64,000 nt of DNA from Vigna angularis (Eukaryota > Streptophyta > Magnoliopsida > Fabales > Fabaceae), in NCBI RefSeq assembly GCF_016808095.1, contig NC_068976.1, positions 15,463,663-15,527,662 on the forward strand. The letters are read 5' to 3'. Positions 23,640 to 36,100 of this stretch are shown piece by piece; within the stretch, counting starts at the first letter, position 1, and each line of letters opens with the position of its first letter. Under the pieces are notes generated by a model that did not search any database, had not been told where the DNA came from, and saw nothing but the letters and a program-made list of their open reading frames with translations. The position numbers were made by a program, and so were the translations under genes.

Positions 23640-25600
23640 ACGTGAATAAAAAAATTGTGAGAAGAAACATAAATTATATATAAAGTGAAAAAATTGTTCA
23701 AAGTTTTGGAGAAGAAAAAATATATTGGCAGGCAGGTTGTAGATGGTACAAATGTTAGTGAAACTTAGAATGAAAAAATGTTTGAAGACAGAGTTAAGTT
23801 CATAAGAATGTGATGTTTGTGTCCAGATGAAGCGTTTCATGGAGACAAAATGAATGAAGGTGGATCCTCTTTCAAGACAAAGGGGGCAATGTACGATGAC
23901 ACTGCTCTTCCCTCTCATAGCACGCAACATGCCAGCCACCATGAAATGAACACACTAACTCTCATTTCAACTTTCAAAATAATAATCCTTTCTTTTCTTT
24001 AATTTCCCAGATGCTAAATATAGACCAAATCTTTAGCTAACAACTTTCCTGCTTTGGAATCAAATTAATCAATAACGACAAAGCTAACAACAATAATACA
24101 CATCTCCCATATCATCATCTTTATCTTTGTCTATGAGCTCATTTCGATTATGAGTGATCTTCATTAATATTTTCAATACAATTTTATAATGTCTCCAACC
24201 AAAACAATATTAGTGTGTGATTAAGAGTGATTTGACCGACCAACATACTGTAATGTTACCTCTTATTCAATTACACCTTGTTTATGCATGCAAAAAGGCA
24301 AAATTTAGCATTGGTGTCGAGTTTGAATGAATGTTTAGTTTTTTCTTTTTCATGTTTTGGTTTCCTTCGTACAGTCTCATAATCAACATCGTTGAAGGAA
24401 TTTATATTTTGTTTTTCTACCACTAGTCCACCAGTTATCATTTGTTTTAAAAATTCCTACTTTTATGATGGTAATCCCAAAAGCTTCATATAAGTTTAAT
24501 TCAAATTTATTGTTTCTAACGTATTCAATAGTATGGTAAGTATAATTTAAGACAGTTTAAATATTATTTTTCTTTTTTCATCATTTGATGTATTTTTTAA
24601 GAATAAAATTTTAATTATACAGTATGATTACCCATTCAGTTATGAATCGAGCGGTCAACAACTTTTAAAAATTTCTAAGTTAAATCATTATTGTTTGGAT
24701 TGTGATTAGGCCACTGCTAATCACGAGTTCATCTCAAAATCATTTTTACTACACATTTATTTCTAGAATATTCGGATAAACAATAACTTTAGCATTAAAG
24801 TACTTTTTATAAATAACACTCAGTTCGAGTGAATAATAGAAAAATGACTAAAAACATAATCTAAACCTAATATTGAAAATTATTTATAAAAAAGAAATTA
24901 ACCTCAACCCCTTCAACCAAAAGAGTAATGAAACTTCATATTTCAAAGAAAAATAATACATTGTAGAAAAATTCTTAAAAGAGAGTAAATCTACAAACAT
25001 CCAAAAGTTCATTAAATTTGTGTTTTCGTAAGCTTCTACACAGTATTGACTTAGAAAACTAAGAATTTATTTTGAATGTCTAAATTTGTTATATAAGATA
25101 TGCAGAGACATTGATAATTGATATTGAGAGAAATGTTGTTCATGTTGTTGTTGGTGTGGTGCAAGATGAGTGTGAGAGGAGGTCCCACGTACGAAATTGC
25201 TTCATTAGTTGAGGTATATCCATGCAAGTGATGGAACACTTTTTCTTGTTTTGAACGTATCATGTTGAATGAAACATACCAAAAGAGGGAGTGGGGGAAA
25301 TTAGTGGCATGACAGTGGTACGTGCAGGTGGATGGTGACCACGCCCTCATCGCAAGATTTGAGAAGGTGACAAGTGTTCCTTGTAATTGATACCTCAGTA
25401 TCTCCATAGATTACCCTGTCACGTTGATCCATTCTCCCTTTAACACGTTCAAACCATGAGAAAAAGATGAGGAATCTAAACCTGACACCTATGTGAATCA
25501 TTCCATCACCATCACCATGCATCATTCTGCACGTTCAACTTACAATGAACTTATACATTAACCTTCCAAAGTATAATCTTAACTTGAGCAAACTCTTCAA
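23640..25600. other. Intergenic, no gene recognised
   Basis: Holds several short frames (23625-23942 and 25051-25525 on -, 23817-24002 on +) with locally higher GC, but none has a recognisable motif or consistent splice structure. Low-level coding relics cannot be excluded around 23810-23950 and 25180-25530. Confidence 0.35.
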
Positions 25601-25639
25601 AACCATGCCAAACTCGATTAATTCAAACTTTTACGTATC

Positions 25640-26160
25640 GTGCTTACGGTCATACAATCACCCCATAAAGCCAGCCGAACGGCCTTGAAAAGCAGATAGC
25701 TAAACAGTGATCGAACATGACAGAACCAGTAAGCAAAATCGGACGACCCGGAACAAAACGTCTGTTCTAAGGAGAAAGACAGGATTTTCCTACAATAATT
25801 AAGGTAAACGGTATTTAGAGATATTCGATTAAGATTGGGCCGTGATTAAGGTTTCACTAATGTCAAACTCACGTTGAAAACTATAAATATAGGTCAAAGA
25901 TAAGAGATAGGTGATTGCATTTATTGTGCATTTTTTATTGTGTATTTAATACTTATACTGAACATTCGTATGGACAGTTCACTGACTTAAGCAGAAAACC
26001 TTTAACAGGTACACCTCCGAACAGTGGAACGAAGACAGGAACCAGAAGAACAATTATCGGACGACACTTCAAGAGAAATTGTGTAAGTGTTTGGAATAAC
26101 TCGACCTCATACCCAAAACAAAACTGTTTGAACCTTCTCTCAAACGATATTTAACCCAAG
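25640..26160 (+). mobile_element. Gypsy-type LTR-like remnant
   Basis: The order of a GC-richer block, a TATA box CTATAAATATAGG (25881 on), then ATTCGTATGGACAGTTCACTGACTTAAGCAG and AGGTACACCTCCGAAC (about 25965-26022) resembles the promoter-to-R/U5 part of legume Ty3/gypsy LTRs, where GACTTGAGCG...GCAGGTACACC is usual. No second LTR, primer-binding site or pol sequence follows, so it is a solo LTR or a fragment. Boundaries are approximate. Confidence 0.4.
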
Positions 26161-26199
26161 AACAATCCAAACCCAGAGAATACAACATTTTCCAACATC

Positions 26200-27533
26200 T
26201 AGCCAGAATTATACCTCGTTGAAAACATTTAAACAATGTTATTCTTAAACATACAATCACACTAATAGACTACAAACTAGTATTCTCATTCTAGACTTAA
26301 AAATATTATCATATCTTCATCTTTCATATTATTTATACCTTATTACATCTCTTTATCTAAATTGAAACTTGCTTTTGTACAACAACTCCTTAAGAATCAT
26401 TCAAACAATCTATGTAAGTTTTCAAACTCAAACCTATATCGACAGCAGTTGCCTTTAAACCAACCATTCAAGAAGGAAAGAAAAAAGATTTCAACTTAAA
26501 ATGTAATATAATAAATAAAACATAAGAGAATTATTTCTTTTAAATTTATTTCTCTTTTAATTTTAATTTTATTTCTTTTGGATCAAATAATAATTTATAT
26601 TTTTCAATTTATTTATGACACATCTTTTACATACATATTGACTCATGATTTCTCTTATATCTATTAAACACAAAGATAGTGTTCTGTAGTAACTCGAACA
26701 TTTTTTTAAGGAAATATATGTATGCAAAATTATTAAATATAAAGAGCTTGCACATTATTTTCACTTTAATTATTAAGCAAATCATGGCTGTAATTTAATA
26801 GGAATTAAAATGTTCAATAAAGATTATATTTAATTCGTTAAATAGTAAAAAATATATCATAATAAAATTTTAGAAATCGTAGTGATCGTTTCTTATGTAT
26901 AGTAGTGCTCTGTGGTTTGAGTTAATCGTTTTAGGAAAAAAAATCATTTTACATAAATAGTAAAGTAAACTATGATTTAATTAATATCAATCTGGTGCAT
27001 AATATTTAAACTGATTTTATTTAAAATCAATTTAAACTGTTTTAAGATGTTTTTCTTATTAAATATTTGTTTATTACTTTGTTAATGTTATTATATTCCT
27101 TCAATAATGATGTAATGGCGTATTAATTAACTTTGATTCACCCTGCTACATCATGGGTAAAATATAATAATATTATAATAAAGTAATTATTTAATTTAGG
27201 GATGAAAAATGGATTTCATCAGGGGTATTGTTTGACATCGAAACGATTTCACGGAGAATCTTGGATGAATTAGATGCAATATAAGTACTAATAATATTTT
27301 TTTTAATTTAAATATATAAATATATCCATGTTCTTCTTGTTTTAATACTTATTTTTGTCTTCTTATTCTCATTTGAATTATTAAAACACTTTTAAGTTAT
27401 TAAATAATATAAAAGGATATATTACATTTTTTATTCTTAATTTAGTAACTTATTTCTCAGACATATTTGATCATATTTATTTTCTATTCTTATTTAACAT
27501 TTATATAATTATAATTTATTTGTTGATCTTTGA

Positions 27534-27535
<2 letters not shown>
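26200..27535. other. AT-rich intergenic DNA
   Basis: No reading frame, RNA gene or defined repeat was recognised. Confidence 0.4.

Positions 27536-27538
<3 letters not shown>

Positions 27539-27587
<49 letters not shown>
27539..27587. repeat. (AT)n microsatellite, ~24 units
   Basis: Uninterrupted alternating AT for 49 bases. Likely length-polymorphic and usable as a marker. Confidence 0.95.
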
Positions 27588-27589
<2 letters not shown>

Positions 27590-27591
<2 letters not shown>

Positions 27592-28385
27592 CACGTCTTT
27601 TATTTGTATGTAAAAAATTATTTAATTAACATTTTAAAGAGAAAAAGGGTATGAATAAATCTGGTCTAAGATGGGGATACAAATGAAAAAAAAAATTATA
27701 TGCATTAGACACAGGACGAAATCAATTTTATTTTGAAAGTAAGAATTAGACAATCAAATCTCTATCTATCCGCTCGTTGTCATTTTTAATTTTATTAGGA
27801 ACTAGATAATAATTTGTTTTATAAAAATAGTTTTATTTTTAATTTAAAATAAAATTAAGATTAATTTTTAAAATCATTTAAGCTGTTCAAAATAATTGTA
27901 TACTAAGTCTAAATAAATCCTCATATTTATGTACCTTTTAGAAAGACTACAGACAAAAGCGTTGACGGTTTATTTAGAAGAATATAATAACGATCTTACA
28001 TCACATAATTAAGAAGCAAAGAATTAAAAAGCCTTGTGTTTTTTCTCATTAAATTACGTTTTCTTATTTAATATTTTATATTCTACAGAAAATAGATGGT
28101 TTTTAATGATTTTTAACTTGGACAAATACGTAAATCGTATTACTTTTTCTTTTTATTTCAAAAAAATTACATTTCTCTCTTAATATACCCATATGTATTA
28201 GTTAAGTTAATTTCGATATAAACAAAATTACTTATATCGGTAAATAAGTATAATGGGCATTCAAGATTTTTTTTATAGACAAAATGAATTACATTGTTAA
28301 AAGTGAATTACACTAAATTGCATTAGAATTTATTAGAATTTATTTTCAACTTTGAAACACAATATAATTGGTCTGATCAAATTTA
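27590..28385. other. AT-rich intergenic DNA
   Basis: Nothing recognisable on either strand. Confidence 0.4.
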
Positions 28386-28389
28386 ATAT

Positions 28390-28790
28390 TCACATTCACA
28401 ACACTGAGTAAGTTTTAACCAAAATTTAGTCGAGTTCATCTCACTAAAAATCGTTCAAATTTGATAAAAACAATCATTGTTGAAACTCAATTGAATTGGT
28501 CTTGATTGAAATTTGGTTGATTCCGTCCTGGTTGAAAATTAGTGAAATTTGATTGTGATGACCTTGGTTAAGATGGTCCTCACTGTAAATCAATCGAGTC
28601 AATCTCAATCGAAAATTGATAGAATTCGATTGAGTCGGGGTACGGTTGAAACTCAATCAAGTCACTCTTAATCAAAATTCGACCAAGTCAGTTTTTATCG
28701 AAAATTGACTGAATTCGTCAAGTCAACTTCAACAAAAAATGACCAAATTTGAGTGGATCAACCCTGACCAAAGTTTGATAATAGTCAAAC
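28390..28790. repeat. Degenerate minisatellite (TTGAAACTCAATTGA-type)
   Basis: Short units such as TTGAAACTCAATTGAATTGG, GAAAATTGATAGAATTCGAT, GAAACTCAATCAAGTCACTC and GAAAATTGACTGAATTCGTC alternate at roughly 30-base spacing. All are variants of one pattern combining AAAATTGA with a TCAATC/GTCAA box. The array reads open for 60 codons on the - strand (28474-28656), which is a by-product of the repeat. Confidence 0.6.
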
Positions 28791-29204
28791 TAAATTACAA
28801 TACTAAACATTCTCAAATAAGTAAAAATAAAAATAAAAATTTAAGTTAATAAATATAACTGAAATATAATTTCATAAGTTTAATTTTTTAAAACTGAATT
28901 AACTGAATTATAAGACATTACAATTTAGTTTTTATTGTATAATTTATTTTTTTGGATTCAAAATAGTTGATTTTGCGCATTTTTATTCTCATAAACTTGT
29001 AGAGTTATAATTAAGAGTAACAGATTTTTCGAAGGACAATATAAATTTATATTATTTAGTTATAAATCAGTATATTTAATAAGTTTAATAATATATACTA
29101 ATCGATCGATGGTGTATCTTTTTTACATTTACATTTCACTGAAATTAGTTTATACAATTGATTATGGACTTTATAAAATGATATTTTGAAGACAAATTCA
29201 AAAA

Positions 29205-29920
29205 ACAAAATGTGGTACCAATACTGATACATAGTGGAAAAACTACCGTAAAAATTAACTTTTTATATTGCGTCTCAAATTATGAAAACATTTGAAATAA
29301 TACAACCATTATATTTAGAAAAATATATAAAGTTTGTGGGGGCAGTTACCCCAAAACTCCACCAAATAGATTCTTCTCTGGTCTGAACGTTCAAACTTCA
29401 ATCAGAATCTACATTTCTTTTTACATTTTATAATAAGGATTAAAAAATTGTCAAAGATATTGAAAGTCATGAAAAACTAAAGATATATAAGTTTATATTT
29501 AAGTAAAAGTAATAAAAAGTGTTAAGATAGAACATTTATAAAAAAGATTAATAGAGGAAAATATTTTGAACATAAAGACGATTAAAAGAAAAAGATTAAT
29601 ATTTTTTTTAATAATAAGAAATAGTAAGATGATGTGGAGTTTGTCAGGTAGAGTAGTGGAAAAATGCTTTATTTTAGTTGAAAGCAGAGATGGTGATAAA
29701 GGACCCTATCCAGAAGAGCACAAAGATCAACACGTTGCGGTGGTGGGCTTCACTTCCAACAACCATGATTGATCAAGTACACATAACACTATAATAATGT
29801 TTCCTCTCATTGGGTGTAAAGTTTTGTCTGTTACAAACTAGTAGTAATGCTAAATTTTCCAAAACCATTATTATATTCTAAATCTTTTTTTTTCCTATTT
29901 TAATTAATTTTATGTGCTTT
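29205..29920 (+). mobile_element. Dispersed repeat, copy 1
   Basis: Shares collinear blocks with 36271-37455: ACCAATACTGATA at the left; TTTTTATA.TG.GT.TCAA.TTATGAA; AAACTCCACCAAATAGATT...GAACGTTCAAAC; and on the right TAATAATGTTTCCTC...CATTGGGTGTAAAGT followed by GTAATGCT.AATT.TC.AAAAC. A 47-codon frame after the ATG at 29629 ends at 29770 and has no recognised homologue. The class of repeat is unknown; no terminal repeats were found. Confidence 0.55.
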
Positions 29921-30174
29921 AATTCATTTTACGTATATTATACTTATATTTATTAAGAGATAATACAAAAAATAATTACAATCTTCCCTACAAAATTATG
30001 TAATATATTTAAATACAAAAGATTGATTTTCGTATTTAATGTGGGTGATTATTCCATTAAAAAAATTAAATTAAACTTTGACCCACGATATAAAATGGTC
30101 ATTCAACAAAACAAATGAAAAAACAATTTATCATTAGTCAAAATTAGGTGGTAATTATAAATGAATTCTATAGG

Positions 30175-31170
30175 TTAGTAAAAATCATTAATAAAAATTA
30201 CGATTTTGTCTTTTTTATTTTCAGTTTTGTCTTTTTTCTTCTTTTCATCTTTTTTTTTCTTTATCTTTCATTATTGTTGTCGTTGTTGTATCCATTATAC
30301 CTGTTGTTGTTAAGTTCATCATCGTTGTTGTTATCAAGTCTCTATCGTCATTTTTGTCGAGAATGTCATCATCACTATTATGGAGTTCGTCATTACCATC
30401 ATTTTTTACTATTTTTGGATCTTCTTTCTCTTTTTCATCTTCCTCCTCGTGTATCTCTTTGTCTTTCTTTGGTCTTCATCCTCTCTTCTTCTTTTTCTTC
30501 TTTTCTAATTATTGTAGCCACCACCTTCACCTATGTTGTTGGTACTGTCTCCTCTCTTCCTCTTCCTCTTCCTTCTTCTCTTATTCTTTTTCTCATCTAA
30601 CTCTAATTAGTTTATAATACATATTTCATTAAATTTAATAAAAATATTGACATTTATTTTAACTGTGAATTTACCAGTAAAATTTTTGACATATTTTATA
30701 AAAATAAAATTATCAAAAAATTTACCAACAAAATTTCCAAAAAGTGGATTATCAACCTATTTATCAATAAATTTTAAAAAAAATTGAATTACCAACAAAT
30801 TTATCGATAGATTTAAAAAAATCATTATCGATGAATTTATTAACAAATTTGAAAAATTTCATTACTAACGAATTTAGTAATGGATTTTAAAATATGAATG
30901 AAGTACAAAACAAAATATTTGGTGTCATTTTAACGACACAATTTACTGAAAAAAAATATTTATTAATAATGAAAATTAAAAATTATCACCTAATTTTATC
31001 AATAAATTTATTTTAACAAATTCTTTTTGTTGATAATAAAAATTATAATTTACTGATAGATATTATTAATGTATTCATTACTAAACTTTTTTTTATTGAT
31101 AACTAAAATTTAAAAATCTAAAAATGAAATCTGTCAATAAAATCTATCAAAACAAATTCTATTTTATAAT
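30175..31170 (-). mobile_element. CACTA-like end with subterminal repeats (copy 2)
   Basis: A CT-rich low-complexity tract (30200-30600, TCATCATCGTTGTTGTT and CTTCTTCTTTTTC runs) is followed by many AATTTACCAACAAA / ATTTATCGATAGATTT units up to about 31170. The junction TCATCTAACTCTAATTAG... (30590-30660) aligns to the reverse complement of 20280-20340, so this is the same family as 19870-20490 in opposite orientation. The open frames over the CT tract (30148-30617) are low-complexity artefacts. Confidence 0.5.
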
Positions 31171-31174
31171 ATTA

Positions 31175-31730
31175 TCGATCAAATCTCTATCTATCTTCCG
31201 TTTATATTTGGCAATAGAAAAAAATATTTATTATTTTAATATTGAATCATTGTATCTATTGTAACTTTTAATTATAAAAAGAATTATAAATTAATATTTA
31301 GAATAATATGGAAGCGGATTCAGGTATATTGAGACCTAATAAGATGAATGAGATACAAATCTCAATAATATTAACAAGAGTGTTCACAATAAAATCAATA
31401 ACTAAAATTTATGAATTTGAATTTCTTTTCATGATGAAGTAATTTGGTTCGACTTTTTGTTTAACACTTTAAAAATCAAACTAAAATTAATTATTTAAAT
31501 ATTATTTATTCATATACATGATTGTAGGAGAAGAAAACCTAGAGTGCCTAACAAAATTAGTGCCTTAAAAAATCTAAGACAAAGGAATAACATAATATAT
31601 TTAAATATATGGATGACGTATAAGAAGAATTGTCCTAATAAAAATATCATATTATTATTATTATTATGAAGATTTGAATTTGTTTTATAAGAATAAATAT
31701 TTTTAAACTGAGGTTTGTTGAGTCACATTG
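31175..31730. other. Intergenic, no gene recognised
   Basis: AT-rich, with a short ATT run near 31650. No features recognised. Confidence 0.35.
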
Positions 31731-31734
31731 TTTA

Positions 31735-32175
31735 AAATGCATTTGAGATATTGGCCATTATAGAAACTCTAGTTTCATCTCATTAAAAAGCATTTTGGAG
31801 GATAAAAGAAAGAAGAAATATTTAAACTATGCTTGATGTTGATTCTTTAGTGATGTAAGACTTGAATGTGATAGGAACATATAAGTCCTTAGTTGAGGTT
31901 TAAAGGAAATGACTCATTATCCCAATGAAGGGTTTAAGTGATCGAATGTTCCATTATCGGTTCTAAGGTGAGTGTTCATGTTCTGATCCCAAGTCTGTCA
32001 TTAACAAATCTATCAAGTGACATCGTTGGAGTCAATCACTATGCATTTAAAATATTGTCAGTTTTGGAGTATATGCTCTATCCTTAAAAAATGTATGGAA
32101 GATTGAAAAAGTATTTAAATTGTATTTGACCTTCACCCCTAAGTGATGTGGGACTATTAAGTATGATAAGAACAA
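31735..32175. repeat. Dispersed legume-type repeat with internal ~300-bp direct duplication
   Basis: The left copy (about 31735-31900) contains TGCATTTGAGATATTG, then ATTTAAACTATGCTTGA and TTAGTGATGTAAGACTTG. The right copy (about 32040-32175) has TGCATTTAAAATATTG, ATTTAAATTGTATTTGACC and TAAGTGATGTGGGACTA in the same order. The offset is about 300 bases. The GATGTGGGACT box recurs widely in legume repeats. Element class not determined. Confidence 0.5.
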
Positions 32176-32259
32176 CAATATATCATAAAAATTAATTAAG
32201 TTTGGTTTAATTTTTTTTAAGGTTGAAAGTAAAGAAATCAAACTACGTGTTTTTATATT

Positions 32260-33020
32260 TGGCTGAAATAATATTTCAACAAATATTCAAAAAATGGATA
32301 CTAACAAGTTTGACGTGAAGAAGAGTGTTTTAATATTTTTGTTTATGTAGGATTTTAATTGATAAAAAAAGAAAAAAGAGATGAAAAATAGAGAGAAGTT
32401 TGAAATGAGAGGAGTGAGCGTGATTTGAGTGAAGAAGAAAGTGGGTCCGAGAAGGATCATAGGTGGGGACAGTGAGGGTGATAGAAGTAGAAGGCAGTGA
32501 AGTGGAGCCTCGGAGATCTTAAGAATTCCATATCTGGTTCCTTAGCTGGATGCCACTCCCCCTGGCTCACCACCAACCAAGACTCCACTCCCTCTTTTTC
32601 ATCTTCTCACTATCTTCAAACAACAACATAAAAAACATTCAACTTTTTATGCCATTTTCCTATATTACAAATTCTATCTTGTCATATCAACTCTCTTTCT
32701 TTCCAGTTTTTAAATCTTCATCCTAATCAAACCTTCACATTCTCACCTAAACAATCATTCAACTTAAAACATACCTATTTCTTCATTACTCTTCTCATTA
32801 AATTATTAGATTCTACAAGTTGATATAACAGAAAGAGTATATACATGATCCACCTATGACTCACGAACCTGATACAAAATAATCTATTCATTTCCAACCT
32901 AATGATTTATGTTAACATTAGAGGTTTCATACACATTTGTCTCACTTCTAGCTTGATAAAGTTAACTCCTTACTTTGTCGGTCCCACATGAACACGAAGG
33001 ATGAGAATGTGCTGTTATTG
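32260..33020. other. Upstream region of the CYP707A gene
   Basis: Less AT-rich from about 32440 on. No reading frame of note. It probably contains promoter sequence, but no element is strong enough to name apart from the TATA box at 33023. Confidence 0.4.
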
Positions 33021-33022
33021 TT

Positions 33023-33030
33023 CTATATAA
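33023..33030 (+). promoter_or_regulatory. TATA box of the CYP707A gene
   Basis: CTATATAA at 33023-33030 lies about 140 bases upstream of the ATG at 33168. It is followed by a pyrimidine-rich stretch with an eight-C run near 33042, as often found around plant start sites. Confidence 0.65.
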
Positions 33031-33167
33031 GGTTGCTTCTCCCCCCCCTTATGACTCCATATTAGCAGAGCTCAAATTATTCTGCAATTCTTATTTCTTT
33101 TTCCCTTTTTTATATGAAAAGCCTAACATTTTGACTTTCCAAAGAAGAGAGTCCAGTAACACCCTCA

Positions 33168-36100
33168 ATGGATGCAATTTTCGCTTACATCATTGTCATT
33201 TTGCTTACCTTATTTTCATTCATCTTCTTACCAAAACTAAACAGAAGAAAACCTCAGAACCAAACAACCGCAAAGCTCCCTCCAGGTTCAATGGGATGGC
33301 CGTACATAGGAGAAACCCTCCAACTCTACTCCCAAGACCCAAATGTCTACTTTTCCACCAAACACAAAAGGTCTCTTCTCACTCTCATACTTCCACTTCA
33401 TACATGCATATAATATATTATATTATATCACACTACATAAACGTGTTCGTTTTTCAACTCAGATGTGATTTTTCATGTTTTGAATATAACTTTAAGGAGT
33501 TAATATAGTTATATTTGTTCACATTTTAATGCACACGACAGAAGTTGTGAATGTAATTGCCAACATGTTTGATTTTAGGTTTGGTGAAATATTTAAGACC
33601 AACATCCTGGGTTGTCCCTGTGTGATGCTGATCAGCCCTGAGGCTGCACGCTTTGTTCTAGTGACTCAAGCTCACTTGTTCAAACCAACTTACCCGAAAA
33701 GCAAAGAGCGTTTGATTGGTCCTTTTGCTTTGTTTTTCCATCAGGGAGACTACCACACTCGTCTGAGGAAGCTTGTTCAGAGGTCACTTTCTTTTGAAGC
33801 ACTTCGCAACTTGGTGCCCCATATTGAAGCCTTAGTGTTATCTGGCATGAACTCTTGGGGTGATGGCCAAATCATTAACATGTTTAAGGAAATGAAAAGG
33901 GTAGCTTCACTTTTCCTGCAACATTATATATATGTACTGTTCTTTTTATATTATATTAAACTAGTTCCCTGACATTGAACGAATGATTGGATCGATTATT
34001 ATATTATTATTCATATTCAAGCACTTGTGAGTCTCGCATTTTCTGCATTTTTTTATGTATACTTTTGCTGTAAGTGTGCCATGGTGTAATAAGGGTCAAT
34101 AACTTAAGTGGTCCACCGTTGAATGCTTGCGTGCAGATTTCTTTTGAAGTTGGAATCCTCACAACTTTTGGCCATCTAGAGCCACGTTCGAGGGAGGAGC
34201 TAAAGAAGAATTACCGTATTGTGGATGCTGGTTACAATTCCTTCCCAACTTGCATTCCAGGAACACAGTACAAAAAAGCACTGCTGGTAAGTAATACTGA
34301 TCGTCTTCAACAAATTCATGTCTTAATTACTGTGTTTAGTAGGTTTTAAAAGACATGTTGTTGAGACATGTTTTTTACTACAACTTCAAGGTTTTCTATA
34401 AGGATCACATCAGTTGCATTTGTTCAAAATTTCTCTCAGCATCAAGAATATTGTAATTGGTTTGAATGGAAGTATGAAAAGCTACTCACACACACAAACA
34501 CACACGTGTATATATTCTTTGTAGGCTAGAAAGAGACTCGGGAAGATTATAAGTGAGATTATCTGTGAGAGGAAGGAGAAGAAGTTGGTCGAAAGGGATC
34601 TTTTGAGTTGTCTATTGAATTGGAAAGGTGAAGGAGGAGAAGTGTTATCTGATGACCAAATTGCAGATAACATTATTGGGGTGCTTTTTGCTGCTCAGGA
34701 CACCACAGCTAGTGCCATGACATGGGTTGTAAAGTACCTGCATGATGAACCGAAACTTCTGGAGTCAGTAAAGGTATATAAAGAAAGGAAACTTTAACTT
34801 GAGCTTATCTTCTTTGTGAGAAAAAGGTTTGTAGTATTTGATGTTCATGTTAGTAATAATGAATATGGTTTGTGGTAATGTTGGCTTTGCAGGCAGAGCA
34901 GAAGGCTATTCAAAAGTCTAATGACGGTAATCCACTTAGTTGGGATCAGACTAGAAACATGAGAATTACTCACAAGGTAGGTTCAGTAAACTGTCTTTCA
35001 ATTCAGAATTTTCGTTTTCTTTTCATTAACTAAATGATATCATTGATTTACATGAGCTGAAATAATCGTTTATCTTGATTTAAATAAACTAAAACAGTTT
35101 TCTTTCATAACTTAAAAGCAGCCAGCCATATATTTCACTTTTGGAAAAGTTCTTTCATCTTATATATCCATAATTGGTTCAACAAAACAAAAAGTAAACG
35201 TGTTATAAGTCCGTGGTGATTCCTGTTGTTTAAGTAAGTGTTGAGTGAGTTTGTTGCAAGTGACTAATAATGGGAAACTGTGACCTTGGTCAGGTTGTGT
35301 TAGAGAGTTTGAGAATGGCAAGCATTATTTCATTCCCTTTCAGAGAGGCAATAGCTGATGTGGAGTACAAGGGTAAGAAGAATATTTATCATATATGCAA
35401 GATTTCAAACTTTTTCATGGGGTCCAAAAATGCACCATGCAAAGTGACTAATATTATGAGCTCTTAAAACCACATTCTGCAAAGGCCTAAAGTGAAACCA
35501 TATTTGTTTGAAAACTATGGTCTTATAAATAAATGACTGACATGAAATTTGACCACAGGATTCTTAATACCAAAAGGGTGGAAAGCCATGCCTCTATTCA
35601 GAAATATTCACCACAATCCTGAGTTTTTTCCAGAGCCTCAGAAATTCAACCCTTCAAGGTTTGAGGTATGATGGAATGAGAAAAGAAAGAAAAAAAGTAA
35701 TGGTTTATGCATGGATAAGGCTAATTAATCAATCTTATATCACTGTGTACGGCAAAAGACATTTCATCATTTTGAAACAGGCAAGAACAACTGTTTATGT
35801 TTGTTGTTTGTTTGCATAGGTGGCACCAAAGCCCAATACTTTCATGCCATTTGGTAGTGGAGTGCATGCCTGCCCTGGCAATGAGCTTGCCAAGCTGGAG
35901 ACACTGATTATGATCCATCATTTGGTCACCAAATTTAGGTACTGTTGTTTAATTAGTAGAGAAGAATATGCCAAAAACAGAGAAAAAGAGAAGAATGATC
36001 ATACGGATTATTATTATTAACACCTAGGAGAGACAGCTTAAAAGCATCTATAGCAGTACATACTAACTGATGAAAAATAATGACTAAAAGGGCCCATATA

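Noticed and set aside
23810..23950. Segment considered as a miR408- or miR156-type precursor
   Set aside because: Only partial similarity (CACTGCTCTTCCCTC) to mature sequences, and no complementary arm nearby.
30148..30617. 150- and 87-codon frames rich in Ser, Leu and Phe
   Set aside because: They sit on a CT-rich low-complexity tract that belongs to a repeat family; no real protein signature.
35820..36020. Apparent C-terminus of the P450 reading into the sequence after exon 8
   Set aside because: The frame crosses a GT donor at 35939, and the true conserved C-terminal exon is present at 37870-37969.
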